This document shows, piece by piece, positions 26,201 to 34,149 of a DNA stretch of 64,000 bases (the first letter of the stretch is position 1; each line of letters begins with the position of its first letter). The position numbers and the translations under genes were made by a program. Source of the stretch: Arcuatula senhousia (Eukaryota > Mollusca > Bivalvia > Mytilida > Mytilidae); NCBI GenBank assembly GCA_963971305.1, contig OZ020308.1, positions 21,015,838 to 21,079,837 of the forward strand. The letters run 5' to 3'. The notes below the pieces were generated by a model. That model searched no databases, was not told the origin of the DNA, and saw only the letters and a list, made by a program, of their open reading frames with translations.

Positions 26201-29200
26201 CTCATTTAGCTCTACAAAAGTCGCCATAGGGTCCAAGTTGTCAGATGACCCCTTATGGGAGTTTACACCCCCTTAAAGGCCAAAAAAAGTGTTTTTGGCC
26301 TGTAGAATGAAAACTATTGCAGATAGAGAAAAGCTGTTGCTTGCTTAAATGTTCAGCTCATTTAGCTCTACAAAAGTCTTCATATGGTCGAAGTTGTCAG
26401 ATAACCCCTTAAAGGGGTTACAGCCCCTTAAATGCAAAAAATAGTATTTTTGGCCTAAAGAATTAAAACCATTGCAGATAGAGAAAAGCTGTTGCTTGCT
26501 TAAATGTTCAGCTCATTTAACTCTACAAAAGTCTCCATAGGGTAGAAGTTGTGAAATGACCCCTTATAGGGCTTCATCCCCTTAAAGGCGAAAAATATTG
26601 TTTTTGGCCTATAAAAAACTATTGCAGATAGAGAAAAGCTGTTTCTTGCTTAAATGTTCAGCATGTTGTCATAGGGTTGTAGTTGTCAGATGACCCTTAT
26701 AGGGGTTACAGCCCCTAAATGGAGAATAACAGTGTTATTGGCCTACAGATTGAAAACTATTGCAGATAGAGAAAAGCTGTTGCTTGCTTAAATGTTCTGC
26801 TTATTCAGCTCTACAAAGTTCTTCATAGGGTTGACATCAAGACCAGGTGAGCGATTCAGGCTCCTGGGAGCCTCTTGTTTTTTTGATAGTAAAAAAAAAA
26901 ATTTCGTAGACAATATCCCTTTAATGAAATCGAACCATTTTTGACTTTGAGAGATATTTTTTTAATTTTTATAAAGGTACAAAAGGCACAGGAGTTGTTA
27001 AAAATGGAGTCTGACTTGTCTCAGCCCATGTCCCAATATCCGTCCTCAGAGGGCGGGGCTAGTAGAGCTCGAGGACCATATGAATGGAATATGCCGTCCC
27101 AAACAGAATCAGTAGAACGGACTGATGTTCCTGAAGGTATGTGGCACTATCTGTAAAAATGTCAAAGTCGATGGATTTTTATTGTTGTGGCTATAGGCTA
27201 ATAAGCCTCTGCAGGGACTTAAGAAATGACTTGCTGTGTGCCATTGGTCGTCCGGCCCATGACACACCATCACTAGAATAAGCTGCTCTATTTACAGTTG
27301 AACCAGAGATGGGGGCTGTCTCCCACCGCCTGGAGGTTCTGGTCTGAATTCGGGAGACTATATGAATGATAATTGTATTGATTATTTGTATATGTTGAAC
27401 TGGGATAATCATATTGCTTTTTTCAGGGAATTGGGGTTCTCTAATTATATTTTTATTGTTGATTTACTACTTGACATTTAATTGCAATGAACTAGTGAGT
27501 ATTGGGAGTTAATCACCTTTTTCAATGCACATAGGCCTCATAGGGTGGTTGGTATAGATGCTAGATGAAACCACCAACCTGAGGTAAGTATTGATGAACC
27601 TACCTACATACAGTTGTGCAAGCCCTGTATTTTGGATACAAAGGGAGACTCCATAAAACCTAGTTCATTAATCATGCATTTTCATTGGTGTAGGTGAATC
27701 AATTAATATGGAGTGGTGACATAGAAATGCCTGGCGCGAGTCCTTCTGTCTGTATGTCATACTCTTGTAATGGCTCTCATGCCTACAATATTTTATAGGT
27801 GTTTTTGAGATTTATACATAATGTTTGTATCATTAATTCTATTAAATTCTTGTTTCCATCATCTTTCTCTATGTCTATCTGTAGAATCAGGGCCAGCTGA
27901 CATCATTGATTTGAAGGACGAAGATTCTGATACAGAGATGGTAGATCTAACTGAAACACCTGCTAAACCAAAGGTATAAGGATAAGTTAATTTGTCATAT
28001 CGGAATACTGGTAGTAATTAAATTTTTGGCCGGATTTCACGGAGTCGGGCAGGCAGGGAAGAAATTTTTTGTAACAGTTTTCTCAGCAACTACTTATCAC
28101 AGCCACTTGGTATTTTGTATACAGCATCACAGTGGGGTCATATACCGTGGGATTCAATTTCAGGTCTGTCGCTCATCTACTTCCTGTTTACCGACTGTGT
28201 AATTTTTGTCTCGCCTGCGACTTTAGTCGCTGAAGGCGAGACATAGGTATTACTTTCCGGCGGCGGCAGCGACGGCGTAAACTCTTTTTGTAAGACTTTT
28301 GTGGAAAATGAATTACAAGAAAAGTATAATAGCTAGGCATCTGATGTTTGGTATACAGACAGCTGGGGTTATGGTCTACGCAACTGGCACCATGCCGTTT
28401 GACCCTGACCCCAATTTCATGGTTCAGCGACTCTGTGAACTTAGATGTTTTTTTGGACCAAAAAAACCCTTTGTAAGACTTTTGTGGAAAATGAATTACA
28501 AGAAAAGTATAATAGCTAGGCATCTGATATTTGGTATACAGACAGTTGGGGTTATGGTCTACGCAACTGGCACCATGCCGTTTGACCCTGACCCAAATTT
28601 TATGGTTCAGCGACTCTGTGAACTTAGATGTTCTTTTGATCCAAAAACCCCTTTGTAAGACTTTTGTGGAAAATGAATTACAAGAAAAGTATAATAGCTA
28701 GGCATCTGATATTTGGTATACAGACAGTTGGGGTTATGGTCTACGCAACTGGCACTAGGCCGTTTGACCATGACCCCAATTTCATGGTTCAGCGACTCTG
28801 AACTTAGATGTTTTTTCTTGCCAAAAACCCCTTTGTAAGACTTTTGTGGAAAATGAATTAAGTGAAAAGTATAATAGCTAGGCATCTGATATCTAGTATA
28901 CAGCCACATCAGGTTATGGTCTATGCAACTGGTACCATGCCATTTGACCCTGATCTCATTTTTATGGTTCAGTGACTCTGTGGACTTAGATGATTTTTGG
29001 GGCAAAAAACCTCTTTTTAAGACTTTTGTGGAAAATGAATTAAGTGAAAAAAATAATACCTAGGCATCTGATATCTGGTATACAGACACCTGGAGCTATG
29101 GTCTATTCTACTGACACCATGTCCTGTGACCTTGACACGATTTTCATGGTTCAGTGACTCTGTGGACTGTGTGATTTTTTGGACGATTTAAACTTTTGTG

Positions 29201-32200
29201 GAAAATAAATTAAGTTAAAAGTATAATAGCAAGGCATTTGATATTTGGTATACAGACATTTGAGGTTTCGGTCTACACAACTGACACCATGTTGAGTGAC
29301 CCTGACCCCATTTTCACGGTTCAATGACTTTGTGAATGTAGATGATTTTTGGGTGGAAAATGAGTTAAGTGAAAAGTATAATATTATAGCAAGGCATCTG
29401 ATATTTGGGGATTATGGTATACACAACCGACATCACCATGTAATGTGACCTTCACCCCATTTTCATGGTTGAATGACTCAGTGAATGTTGGTCTTTTTCA
29501 TTGTTTCTCAATTACTATGGTATCTAGAACACACTTCAGTCATTTTTGTGATGGTTTAATGGAATTCTGTCATCTGTCACGTGACCTTGACCTTAACTTT
29601 TCTGATGGCCAAGCTAGACCTTCAATGAGTTCTGTGATGGTGCCGACAGGCGAGACATCCTTTAGTGTCAACTCTTGTTTACATTAATGGTCAAAAGTAG
29701 AAAATTTTGTAACAGTTTTATCAGCAGCTACTTATCACACCAACTTGATATTTGGTATACAGCATCACAGTGGGGTCATATACCATGGGATTCAATTTCA
29801 GGTCTGTCGCTCATCTACTTCCTGTATAACGAAATCCGGCCATTTCTGTCTTTGACCCATTTTCTTTTTAAAGCAATGCAAGACATAAATTGGAGAAGTT
29901 TGTTAAAAATCATGCTACATAAAAAACAGCTGCTTGTAAACTTGATATTTGAATCACATTGTTATTTTAGGTTAAAGAAGAACCTCCAAGTACTTTTATC
30001 AAAGAGGAACAACCAGTTCCAATCAATGAGTCACAACCTAGTGCTAGGAAGGAGCAACTTAGCCCTTCGGTTAAGCAGGAGTCTATTGGATCAGATTCGG
30101 AAGAAGAGGAACCATTGCCGATTCTTAGGTCTCCTAAAATCAGAATCAAAACAGAGAGAAGGTCAAATGAAGGTCAGATTTGTATCGACGATGATGATGA
30201 TGATGATAATAATTCTAGTCATGTCCCTCAGGGGCCTCCATACAAAATTAAAGAAGAGAGACTATCTGATGCAGGTCCTATATGTTTAGATGGGGAGAAT
30301 GAAGATATTGGGCATTCTGACTCTAGTCATGTGTTTCTGGATAATGATACTGATGGTCTACAGTCAAATCCTATATATCTGGACTCCGATGATGAAGTTG
30401 AACAGAAACATTTATCAAATGGAAACAATGCGGAAAATAGTGACAAAGAGAAAGATGAAGTCAGAGGTCATGAAAGTTCAAAGGTCGATTTGAATATTTC
30501 TCATCAGGATGATTATGATGTTGAAATGGCATCTCCTTCAAAGCCAAGTGTTCAGAAGCAAAATGAAATGATCAGCTCTGAGTCCCCTATGAAAATGGAT
30601 ACAATGTATAGATCACCTAAGATTAAGCTAGGTGACAAAATGAGTGTAGACTCGCCAATGCGTGTAGATTCTCCTGTTTATAAATCTCCACTTAGAAGCA
30701 CTGAAAATGTCATAGGAGAGGAAGATATGAATGTCTCAGTAAATAAAACACCATTAAAAACTATAGAAAATCTAAACAATTCATGTTCAGATGAAACCTC
30801 TTCTGGAGAAAATGTAACTAAAGGACTAGGAGGGTCTGTTGTTAAACTGTTTACAAATACTGTCTCGAACATTGTTAGTATGGTATCTCCTGCTAAAAAA
30901 ACTCCAGGAAAACATGTCACACCATCAAAGGCCAAAAGAAGGAGTGTTTGTCAAAGTCCCTGGCTGTCAAGGACCCCTAAGACAGGCAGTGCTGATGTTG
31001 TGAATGAGGAACTTCTGATTTCACCTGATGCCTGTCGACCACTTATGTCAACGGGCAAGAGATTCAATCTACCATTGACTTCACAAAATCTGACAGAGGC
31101 AAAAATGAATTCTACTATCATGACTATGTTCAGTAATAGTCCGACCCCTCAAAGAAGTCTTTCCTCTGGCAGTTCACACAGTGGTGGATCATTAGGACAG
31201 ACATTTGTCGATGAGTCACCATCACCTAAGAAAACAAGAGCATTTGTTCAAGACTCGCCTGAAAGTTTGGATGATTCAAGGGCAGATAACTCAGAAAATG
31301 TAATATCAGATTCATTTCAAAATACCCCCAAAGTCTTTCAAAATCATAATAGTTATAATGTATCTAATATGTCACCCAAAGGTCATAGGTCAAGGAAATC
31401 AGAAATTGAAGAATCTGTAGTGAATGACTCAAGAAATGATGACTCGCCTAGTATTGTGACAAAACTTGACGATTCCGTCATCAATGAGTCAGAAGATTTA
31501 CATGTGGATAGTCCTATAGCTACAACAAGGAAAAAAGCTTCTAGGAGAGCTGTCATTGAGAGTTCTGATGAAGATGATGATAATGATGAAAATATAGATG
31601 AAAATGTGATGAGTGACGATGAACTTAACCTTGAAGAAAGTCCAAAACCTGTCAAATCTAAAAATAGGATAGTCAGTGATGAGAGTGAAGAAGAAAGCCC
31701 AGTACAACAATCGAGGAAACGAAAGATGAAAAATAGTTTTGTAGATGAAGGATCCGAAGAGGAGGAGGAAGAAGATGATGATAATGATTATGATGAAGAG
31801 GATAGCTTTATCAATGATGATGGAATGTCAGAGGAAGTTTCTGAGAGTGATGAAGAAGATGGTAAGATAATCAAAGCAAAATATAAATAAAAAATGCAAT
31901 AAATAACTAAGCTGGTATTATAAAGCTTATGTATATTTTGTCTATTGAAGATGCATCAGATACACTATAGTCATAAGGGTTTAAAACATTGATGTTAGAA
32001 ATGGCATTTTTAGAAACATGGGTAAAATTATCAATCAGGAAAAGGGTAATGTATAATCTTACTCCAGGAAATAGGTCAAGATAGACACTTTTGAAATCAT
32101 TTTCAATTACATATAAAACCAAACAGGACTTTTTTTACTAGAATGTAATTGTTCCCAGAATTATTTATATTTCTTGCAAAATCTTTTTTAAGCATCATAT

Positions 32201-33986
32201 TCAATTATTGTCTGATCTCTGTACAACAATTTTTACTTATGTATTACTAAGTATTTCATTTCATAAAATTTCTTAAAGTTTTTGAAAAATCTTTATTTTT
32301 AAATTGCTAATCATGTTAATCATTGGATGTATAAAACATTTTCTTTGTAAACAGTATTCATTTCTTTTAATGTAGATTGGGAGAATTAACTCTGTCCTTA
32401 TTTCTTATTTGGATGGAATAAACTTTGAATACCTTTTTTTTTAGATTTTGATAGTCTGTCTGATCATCTCAAGAATCAGTTTACAAACTTGGTTAAAACT
32501 GGCAGGTAAGGTTATAGTGAATGTACAGTGTTTTGGGTGTTATGAGCATGATATGTGAAGTAATTGTACATTGTAAGGCATGTAGATATTTGATTTCCAT
32601 ACAATAACTGTTAGTTGTCGACCATTTGTAATGAAATTCAAATTTTTATTTTTTCTGACCACAAAAGGAAGTTCTTATTGAAATTGGGGTTTCTGGCAAT
32701 TGCCTTTTCACAAATATTTTTTTAGCAACCTCATGATGTGCTCAGCATAGCTTTTTATAACCCAATGTCCAAATGAAACGTATTATTGAAATGTCCATTT
32801 TTGTCTCGCCTGGCGACATAGGTATTCCTTTCCCGTGACGGCAACAGTAGTGGCAGTGTTAACTTTTAAAAAGGCATCTGATATTTGATATACAGACAGT
32901 TCAGGTTATAGTTTACGCAAATGTCACCATGCTGTGTGACCCTTTCCCCATTTTCAGGCTCCAGTGACTCTGTGAACTAAGGTCTCTTTTTCAGACTGAA
33001 AACCTCTTTGTAAGACTTTTTCTTGGTATAGGCATCTGATATTTAAAAACAGACAGTTGTGTGACCCTTACCCATTTTCATGCTCCAGTGACTCTCTGAA
33101 CTTCAGTCTTTTTTCAGGTCGAAAACTACTTTCTAAGACTTTTGTGGAAAATGAATTTCTTGAAAAGTATAATAGCTAGGCATCTGATATTTAGTATACA
33201 GACAGTTGGGGTTATGGTCTACACAACTGTGACCATGTGGTGTGACCTTGGCCCTGATTACTAGTATACGCTTCAGTGACTTTGTGAGCTTTGGTCTTTT
33301 TTGAGGCTGTAAATGTCTTTGCAAGACTTTTGTGGAAAATTAATTACTTGAAAAGTGTGAAGTACACCATATGTGGTTGTGCATGATACCAGGAAACTTT
33401 GATCCTCAAATTTTTGTTGGAGTTATGGCCCTTTGAACTTAGAAAATTGTTGAAAATCCTCATTTATCATCTTGTCAGCGCAACTCCTCTGAAACTACTG
33501 AACCGAATTCAATGAAACTTGGTATATAGGAAGTACACCATATGTAGGTGTGCATATTACCAGGAAATTTTGATCCTAAAATTTTTGTGGGAGTTAGGCC
33601 CTTTGAACTTAGAAAATTGCTGAAAATCCTCATTTATCATCATGTCAAGGTACAGGGTAGTTAAGGAGATTGAGCTTTCAAGACTTTAATTTTACTATCT
33701 GCCCTGAATATCTGAACATCTACCATACAAATTGTGTATTTACCTCATCTAAAAAAAATCCAGCAGTGTATGAAAAGTTGAGGTTAAAATAAATGTGGAA
33801 ACATGGATAAAAGTTATTATTATAAAATTGTTTAATATTTCTTGGTTGGTGTTTTTCAGGCAACTGTACAAGAACAAGAACTATGGTGATGCCATGGTTA
33901 ACATATTACAGGCCCTAGAGATTTACCAAAATGATGATTTACAAGCTTTAGCACTCAAAATCAACAAGAAAATGGAGATGTCATAA
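2111..33986 (+). CDS. ERCC6L: ERCC6L/PICH-like SNF2 DNA translocase, 5'-partial gene (18 exons)
   Basis: The family acts as an ATP-driven double-stranded DNA translocase that binds ultrafine anaphase bridges and centromeric DNA in mitosis. Assignment rests on colinear matches to the human PICH order: LGKT (Walker A) in exon 1, DEGH (Walker B) and TGTPIQNN in exon 3, ELWALFDF in exon 4, PYFLRRTK in exon 5, DHPRLLS in exon 7, LVFSQSR in exon 8, [13 protein letters not shown] across exons 9-10, [13 protein letters not shown] and [17 protein letters not shown] in exon 11, and HIAYLYSL with ISDHDLM in exons 12-13. An acidic S/T-P-rich tail (exons 14-16) and a C-terminal TPR-like motif (exons 17-18) complete it. 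All 17 junctions keep frame and sum to 4054 nt. The first base completes a codon from a missing upstream exon; roughly the first 110-120 residues (N-terminal TPR, Q motif) are not here. The family, rather than ERCC6 or RAD54, is indicated by ISDHDLM and the C-terminal TPR. Confidence 0.93.
2296..2800 (+). repeat. Intronic tandem repeat, about 120-145 bp unit, about 3.5 copies
   Basis: Units begin with TAGATGCACCTAATGA-like sequence near 2299, 2441, 2586 and 2706, and share AATGCATGCTT and ACAGACAAATGCC-type blocks. Short frames in both directions across it follow from the repetition. No coding function is supported. Confidence 0.75.
2991..3156 (+). CDS. ERCC6L: ERCC6L exon 2
   Basis: Acceptor TGTTTTACAG, donor TTTGG|GTGATT. 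It encodes [12 protein letters not shown] (W shared with exon 1) through [10 protein letters not shown] to DGREFVW, matching the helicase segment between motifs Ia and II. It leaves in phase 0. Confidence 0.93.
3395..3582. mobile_element. 188-bp MITE, PIF/Harbinger-like (TAA target duplication)
   Basis: Perfect terminal inverted repeats start GGGCTGTTCCAGCAAAAC and end with its complement (GTTTTGCTGGAACAGCCC). They are flanked on both sides by TAA (3392-3394 and 3583-3585). The arms extend about 30 bp into a G-rich interior. Three-base TAA/TTA duplications are typical of PIF/Harbinger transposition; no transposase is present. Confidence 0.75.
3593..3974. mobile_element. TTAA-flanked MITE, copy 1 (382 bp)
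   Basis: The ends are TTAA-GGATGCTCGCTA and TAGCGAACATCC-TTAA, with TTAA at 3589-3592 and 3975-3978. Internal blocks (GGAATCCTCAGGTTTTTACC, AAACCTATGAAAAAG) recur in the copy at 51373. The TTAA target suggests piggyBac-type mobilisation. It lies directly beside the MITE at 3395. Confidence 0.7.
4044..4169 (+). CDS. ERCC6L: ERCC6L exon 3 (Walker B, motif III)
   Basis: Acceptor TTTTCTCCACAG, donor CTGAAG|GTGAGT. It encodes [12 protein letters not shown] then [13 protein letters not shown] in 42 codons, phase 0 at both ends. The box reads DEGH. Confidence 0.95.
4186..4358. mobile_element. Family F MITE fragment next to the exon 3 donor
   Basis: TTATTTTCGTGGTTTGATGA and the inverse-type CCACGAAAATTGATACCC ... 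AATAATAATGAAACCACAG match the fuller copy at 52724-52937. It begins about 16 bp after the exon 3 splice donor. Confidence 0.6.
4507..4745 (+). mobile_element. Family C repeat copy
   Basis: GGCTGGATTTCATGGAGTGA, then CAACTTTC-type blocks (CTCAACAGCTACTTATTACA, TTGGTATTTTGTACACC, TCAGGTCTGTTGCTCACC) ending near AAAATCTGATCA. The same blocks recur at 24431, 28023, 29690 and 54705, and inverted at 45841. Confidence 0.6.
5429..5521 (+). CDS. ERCC6L: ERCC6L exon 4
   Basis: Acceptor TTTGTTTCTAG, donor ACTAGG|GTAATT. Thirty-one codons, phase 0 both ends: [20 protein letters not shown] then [11 protein letters not shown]. It is highly similar to the human PICH segment. Confidence 0.95.
5800..7110 (+). 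mobile_element. Family E element with about 150-bp tandem units
   Basis: About five units follow one another from 6290 to 7060, each with CTTGGTTAAGGTCCATA, TGTTGGGGGTCAATGATATT and AGGTCACTGTGACCTATATT. The first part carries GTCCGTCTGTACATACGTC. A TTAA MITE is inserted at 5885-6285. Outer boundaries are uncertain. Confidence 0.6.
5885..6285. mobile_element. TTAA-flanked MITE, copy 2, inserted in family E
   Basis: Ends TTAA-GGATGGTCACTC and GAGTGACCATCC-TTAA. Left flank CACTTTGG-TTAA and right flank TTAA-GTTCTTGGTTAAGG together recreate GACTTTGGTTAAGTTCTTGG, which occurs uninterrupted in neighbouring family E units near 6427 and 6577. This shows a 4-bp TTAA target directly. Confidence 0.85.
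7293..7456 (+). CDS. ERCC6L: ERCC6L exon 5
   Basis: Acceptor TTTACATCCAG, donor GGAAA|GTAAGT. It encodes [29 protein letters not shown] and a lysine/aspartate-rich end. It leaves in phase 2. Confidence 0.93.
7545..7650 (+). repeat. SINE-like 3' tail
   Basis: GGTGGTTTCCTCCGG then GGTTTCCTCCACC, GGGCGTTAAACACAAACACA and a CA-rich tail. This resembles the tail of short interspersed repeats widespread in molluscs; the family is recalled, not verified. No polymerase III head is visible. Confidence 0.4.
8006..8017 (+). CDS. ERCC6L: Candidate 12-nt alternative microexon of ERCC6L
   Basis: A strong pyrimidine tract and acceptor (TTTATTTTTGTTCACAG) are followed by ATACTCGTACAG and the donor GTAAAG. 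Exon 5 ends in phase 2 and exon 6 begins with one base completing the codon. Inclusion adds exactly four residues in frame (junction read K-Y-S-Y-R-M). Skipping also keeps frame. The site is in the loop before the [10 protein letters not shown] segment. Confidence 0.45.
8907..9012 (+). CDS. ERCC6L: ERCC6L exon 6
   Basis: Acceptor TTTTTTAACAG, donor AAAGAG|GTAGGC. It encodes [18 protein letters not shown] and [16 protein letters not shown], matching the start of the second RecA-like lobe. Confidence 0.94.
9408..9637. mobile_element. 230-bp MITE with ATACCG-rich interior
   Basis: The ends are ATATATGGGGGTGTCAC and GTGACACCCTCATATAT, 16 of 17 positions complementary. The interior is dense in AATACCG/CGTACC motifs. 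It gives spurious frames on both strands. Confidence 0.65.
10228..10343 (+). CDS. ERCC6L: ERCC6L exon 7
   Basis: Acceptor TTTTCATTGTAG. It encodes [20 protein letters not shown] then [18 protein letters not shown]. The donor ATGG|GTTTGT is weak, but it is the one that gives phase 2 to match exon 8. The open frame runs on past the donor to about 10422. Confidence 0.88.
10764..10977 (+). CDS. ERCC6L: ERCC6L exon 8
   Basis: The acceptor must be TTATAATTCAG, because a TAA lies in frame just upstream. Donor AACCGG|GTGAGA. It encodes [33 protein letters not shown] and [19 protein letters not shown] (helicase motif IV region). Confidence 0.93.
11321..11434 (+). CDS. ERCC6L: ERCC6L exon 9
   Basis: Acceptor TTCTCTTTTGAAG, donor ACTCAG|GTTTGT. 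Thirty-eight codons including [19 protein letters not shown] and YSVFLLTTQ, phase 0 both ends. Confidence 0.94.
11772..12424. mobile_element. 653-bp TA-flanked MITE (Tc1/mariner-like)
   Basis: Ends CCGTATAACTGGTAATTTTT and AAAAATTACCGGTTATACGG are inverted with one mismatch over about 25 bp and are flanked by TA (11770-11771 and 12425-12426). The interior repeats GCAAAAATTAAAACCGC-type segments. No transposase frame is present. Confidence 0.8.
12646..12694 (+). CDS. ERCC6L: ERCC6L exon 10 (helicase motif V)
   Basis: Acceptor TCTATTTTTAG, donor ATCT|GTAAGT. It encodes [16 protein letters not shown] in 49 nt, ending in phase 1. Confidence 0.95.
13010..13199 (+). CDS. ERCC6L: ERCC6L exon 11 (helicase motif VI)
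   Basis: Acceptor ACATTTTGAAG, donor TTACAG|GTGAGG. It encodes [50 protein letters not shown] and [11 protein letters not shown]. The open frame extends 5' of the acceptor, but that extension has no family match. Confidence 0.95.
13565..14090 (+). repeat. Family D element, about 165-170 bp tandem units
   Basis: It starts with a hairpin (GTCTCC ... GGAGAC around 13567-13595) and a GTCTGTCTGTCTGTCC run. Three units follow, with CTTGGTATGTAGGAAGGACA and GGGAGTTATGGCCCTTTGAA. Sequence related to families A and B (CTCCTCTGAAACTACTGAAC) is shared. A fragment recurs at 33354-33650. Confidence 0.7.
14210..19560 (+). other. Large AT-rich intron segment, no gene seen
   Basis: This is part of the 9.76-kb intron between exons 11 and 12. 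No exon with family similarity is visible on either strand. It contains three related segments beginning CCCCAGCATC and continuing AAGTGCT (15175, 15556, 17626), and a three-copy AT-rich repeat at 18923-19040. Isolated 60-110 codon frames look random. Confidence 0.6.
18923..19040 (+). repeat. AT-rich tandem repeat, three copies
   Basis: ATTTTATACTTTGAAAATAT followed by TTATT and an AATTAAG spacer occurs three times with a period of about 50-60 bp. Confidence 0.75.
19626..20193. mobile_element. 568-bp TTAA-flanked MITE
   Basis: TTAA lies at 19622-19625 and 20194-20197. Inside, GTAGCCGTCTCTGTAAGAAT then CATGCAAAA is inverted at the other end as TTTTGCATGATTTTTACTGA then GACAGGCTC. The interior has CGGGAAAAAGTCCCGCC and similar GGCGGGAAA-type motifs. 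It is a different family from the MITE at 3593. Confidence 0.75.
20200..22950 (+). other. Intron segment, nothing recognised
   Basis: AT-rich sequence with homopolymer runs, in the remainder of the exon 11-12 intron. No element ends, exon matches or RNA genes could be supported. Confidence 0.5.
22957..23105 (+). CDS. ERCC6L: ERCC6L exon 12
   Basis: Acceptor TTTTACATATTCAG, donor CTCTAG|GTAGTT. It encodes [13 protein letters not shown] (first residues shared with exon 11), [13 protein letters not shown] and [11 protein letters not shown]. It matches the region following the PICH helicase. Confidence 0.93.
23401..23513 (+). CDS. ERCC6L: ERCC6L exon 13
   Basis: Acceptor CTTTCCTTTTAG, donor GCAAGG|GTACAT. 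It encodes [20 protein letters not shown] and ends NDYIQAR. ISDHDLM and YIQxR match human PICH. Confidence 0.94.
24431..24620 (+). mobile_element. Family C repeat copy
   Basis: GGCTGGATTTCACAGAGTGA through CAACTAATAATCACAGCCAC to CAGTCACTCACCAACTTCCT. It abuts the TTAA element starting at 24621. Confidence 0.6.
25265..25442. mobile_element. 178-bp TA-flanked MITE with visible empty site
   Basis: Ends CAGTCAAACCTGCC and AACAGGTTTGACTG, flanked by TA on both sides. The host is the second copy of a local duplication. The first copy reads uninterrupted (ACATATATTATTTAG near 25129), giving the empty site and confirming TA duplication. Confidence 0.85.
25551..26877 (+). mobile_element. Family A element, complete copy (A2)
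   Basis: The 5' end TTTTTAGCTCACCTGGACC folds with CGAAGGTCCATGTGAGCT, followed by a GTC/GTT-rich stretch and CTCTGAAACTACTGAACAG. Tandem units of about 155 bp fill 25880-26830. The end has GACCAGGTGAGC (inverse of the 5' terminus), the hairpin GGCTCCTGGGAGCC and CTCTTG|TT. Confidence 0.85.
26977..27136 (+). CDS. ERCC6L: ERCC6L exon 14
   Basis: Acceptor TTTTTATAAAG, donor CTGAAG|GTATGT. It encodes [16 protein letters not shown], continuing YIQAR-VQKAQ as in human, then a low-complexity linker. Phase 1 exit. Confidence 0.9.
27885..27973 (+). CDS. ERCC6L: ERCC6L exon 15 (two SIM-like motifs)
   Basis: Acceptor TGTCTATCTGTAG, donor CCAAAG|GTATAA. It encodes [20 protein letters not shown], with IIDL and MVDLT hydrophobic cores next to acidic residues, as in SUMO-interaction motifs. 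Phase 0 exit. Confidence 0.88.
28021..28207 (+). mobile_element. Family C segment left of B1
   Basis: GGCCGGATTTCACGGAGTC, CAACTACTTATCACAGCCAC, CAGTGGGGTCATATACCGTG, then CTTCCTGTTTACCGAC. Sequence of the same family is found at 29680-29852 on the other side of element B1. Confidence 0.65.
28208..29677 (+). mobile_element. Family B element, complete copy (B1)
   Basis: The 5' end GTCTCGCCTGCGACTTTAG folds with TCGCTGAAGGCGAGAC. Inside are tandem units of about 182 bp (TTTGTGGAAAATGAATTAC, ATAATAGCTAGGCATCTG, TTTGACCCTGACCCC) that decay toward the 3' side. Near the end GACAGGCGAGAC repeats the inverse of the 5' terminus and the element stops at CAACTCTTG|TT. Long frames on both strands result from a unit near 61 codons. 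Confidence 0.85.
29680..29852 (+). mobile_element. Family C segment right of B1
   Basis: TTGTAACAGTTTTATCAGCA, CAGTGGGGTCATATACCATG, CTTCCTGTATAACG and the terminal GAAATCCGGCC, inverse of the GGCCGGATTTC start near 28029. Confidence 0.65.
29971..31861 (+). CDS. ERCC6L: ERCC6L exon 16, large acidic regulatory exon
   Basis: Acceptor TTGTTATTTTAG and donor GAAGATG|GTAAGA; 630 codons plus one base. The start has SUMO-acceptor-like sites (VKEE, IKEE, VKQE, IKTE, IKEE) mixed with SIM-like cores (ICID, ICLD, IYLD, each before acidic residues). The middle is rich in S/T-P sites ([52 protein letters not shown]), as expected for a mitotic CDK1/PLK1 client. The end has runs of Asp/Glu and [11 protein letters not shown], which resembles human RRIVSDGEDED. 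Without splicing the frame would end at 31890. It is mostly disordered in appearance, with no catalytic domain. Confidence 0.92.
32445..32505 (+). CDS. ERCC6L: ERCC6L exon 17
   Basis: Acceptor CTTTTTTTTTAG, donor GGCAG|GTAAGG. It encodes [19 protein letters not shown], the first helix of the C-terminal TPR-like unit. Confidence 0.9.
32813..33350 (+). repeat. Degenerate family B copy (B3)
   Basis: It begins TTTTTGTCTCGCCTGGCGAC. Decayed B units follow (AGGCATCTGATATTT, TGACTCTGTGAACT, AATTTCTTGAAAAGTATAAT). It runs into family D sequence at about 33354. Confidence 0.65.
33354..33650 (+). repeat. Family D fragment
   Basis: GTACACCATATGTGGTTGTG, GGAGTTATGGCCCTTTGAAC and CTCCTCTGAAACTACTGAAC match family D at 13565-14090. 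Two units are present. Confidence 0.65.
33860..33986 (+). CDS. ERCC6L: ERCC6L exon 18, terminal (TPR-like, stop)
   Basis: Acceptor GGTGTTTTTCAG. It encodes [20 protein letters not shown] then a short tail to TAA at 33984-33986. It aligns with the C-terminal GKIQEALNCLVKALDI segment of human PICH. Confidence 0.92.
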
Positions 33987-34149
33987 TGAACATGCAGTGC
34001 TTGTTATGAATATTTTATGTAGAAATAGACTTGAATTATGACTTGTGCTTTGAATTAAATAACGAAAATTTCTTATGAATAAGTGACAACATGTCAAATG
34101 AGGGAGAAACTAAATTAAGAAATTTATTAGTGCTATTTCCATATACTGT

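Larger units (their letters stand above)
24625..26920. mobile_element. Compound TTAA-flanked element carrying nested insertions
   Basis: TTAA is followed by AGGCATATTGTCTACC at the left, and GTAGACAATATCCCT precedes TTAA at the right. It contains a direct duplication (about 25104-25232 and 25233-25552), a TA MITE inside the second copy, and a complete family A element. Its right end is only about 52 bp from exon 14. Confidence 0.65.

Noticed and set aside
25880..26830. Regular repeats considered as a CRISPR array
   Set aside because: Units of about 155 bp are contiguous and similar throughout, with no unique spacers, in a eukaryotic transposon context.
28299..28658. 119-codon plus-strand frame and its antisense partners
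   Set aside because: Same family B artefact in copy B1.
29675..30289. 204-codon plus-strand frame starting [11 protein letters not shown]
   Set aside because: It is an alternative frame running through the end of B1, family C and the start of ERCC6L exon 16. The spliced frame of exon 16 has family-typical content; this one does not.
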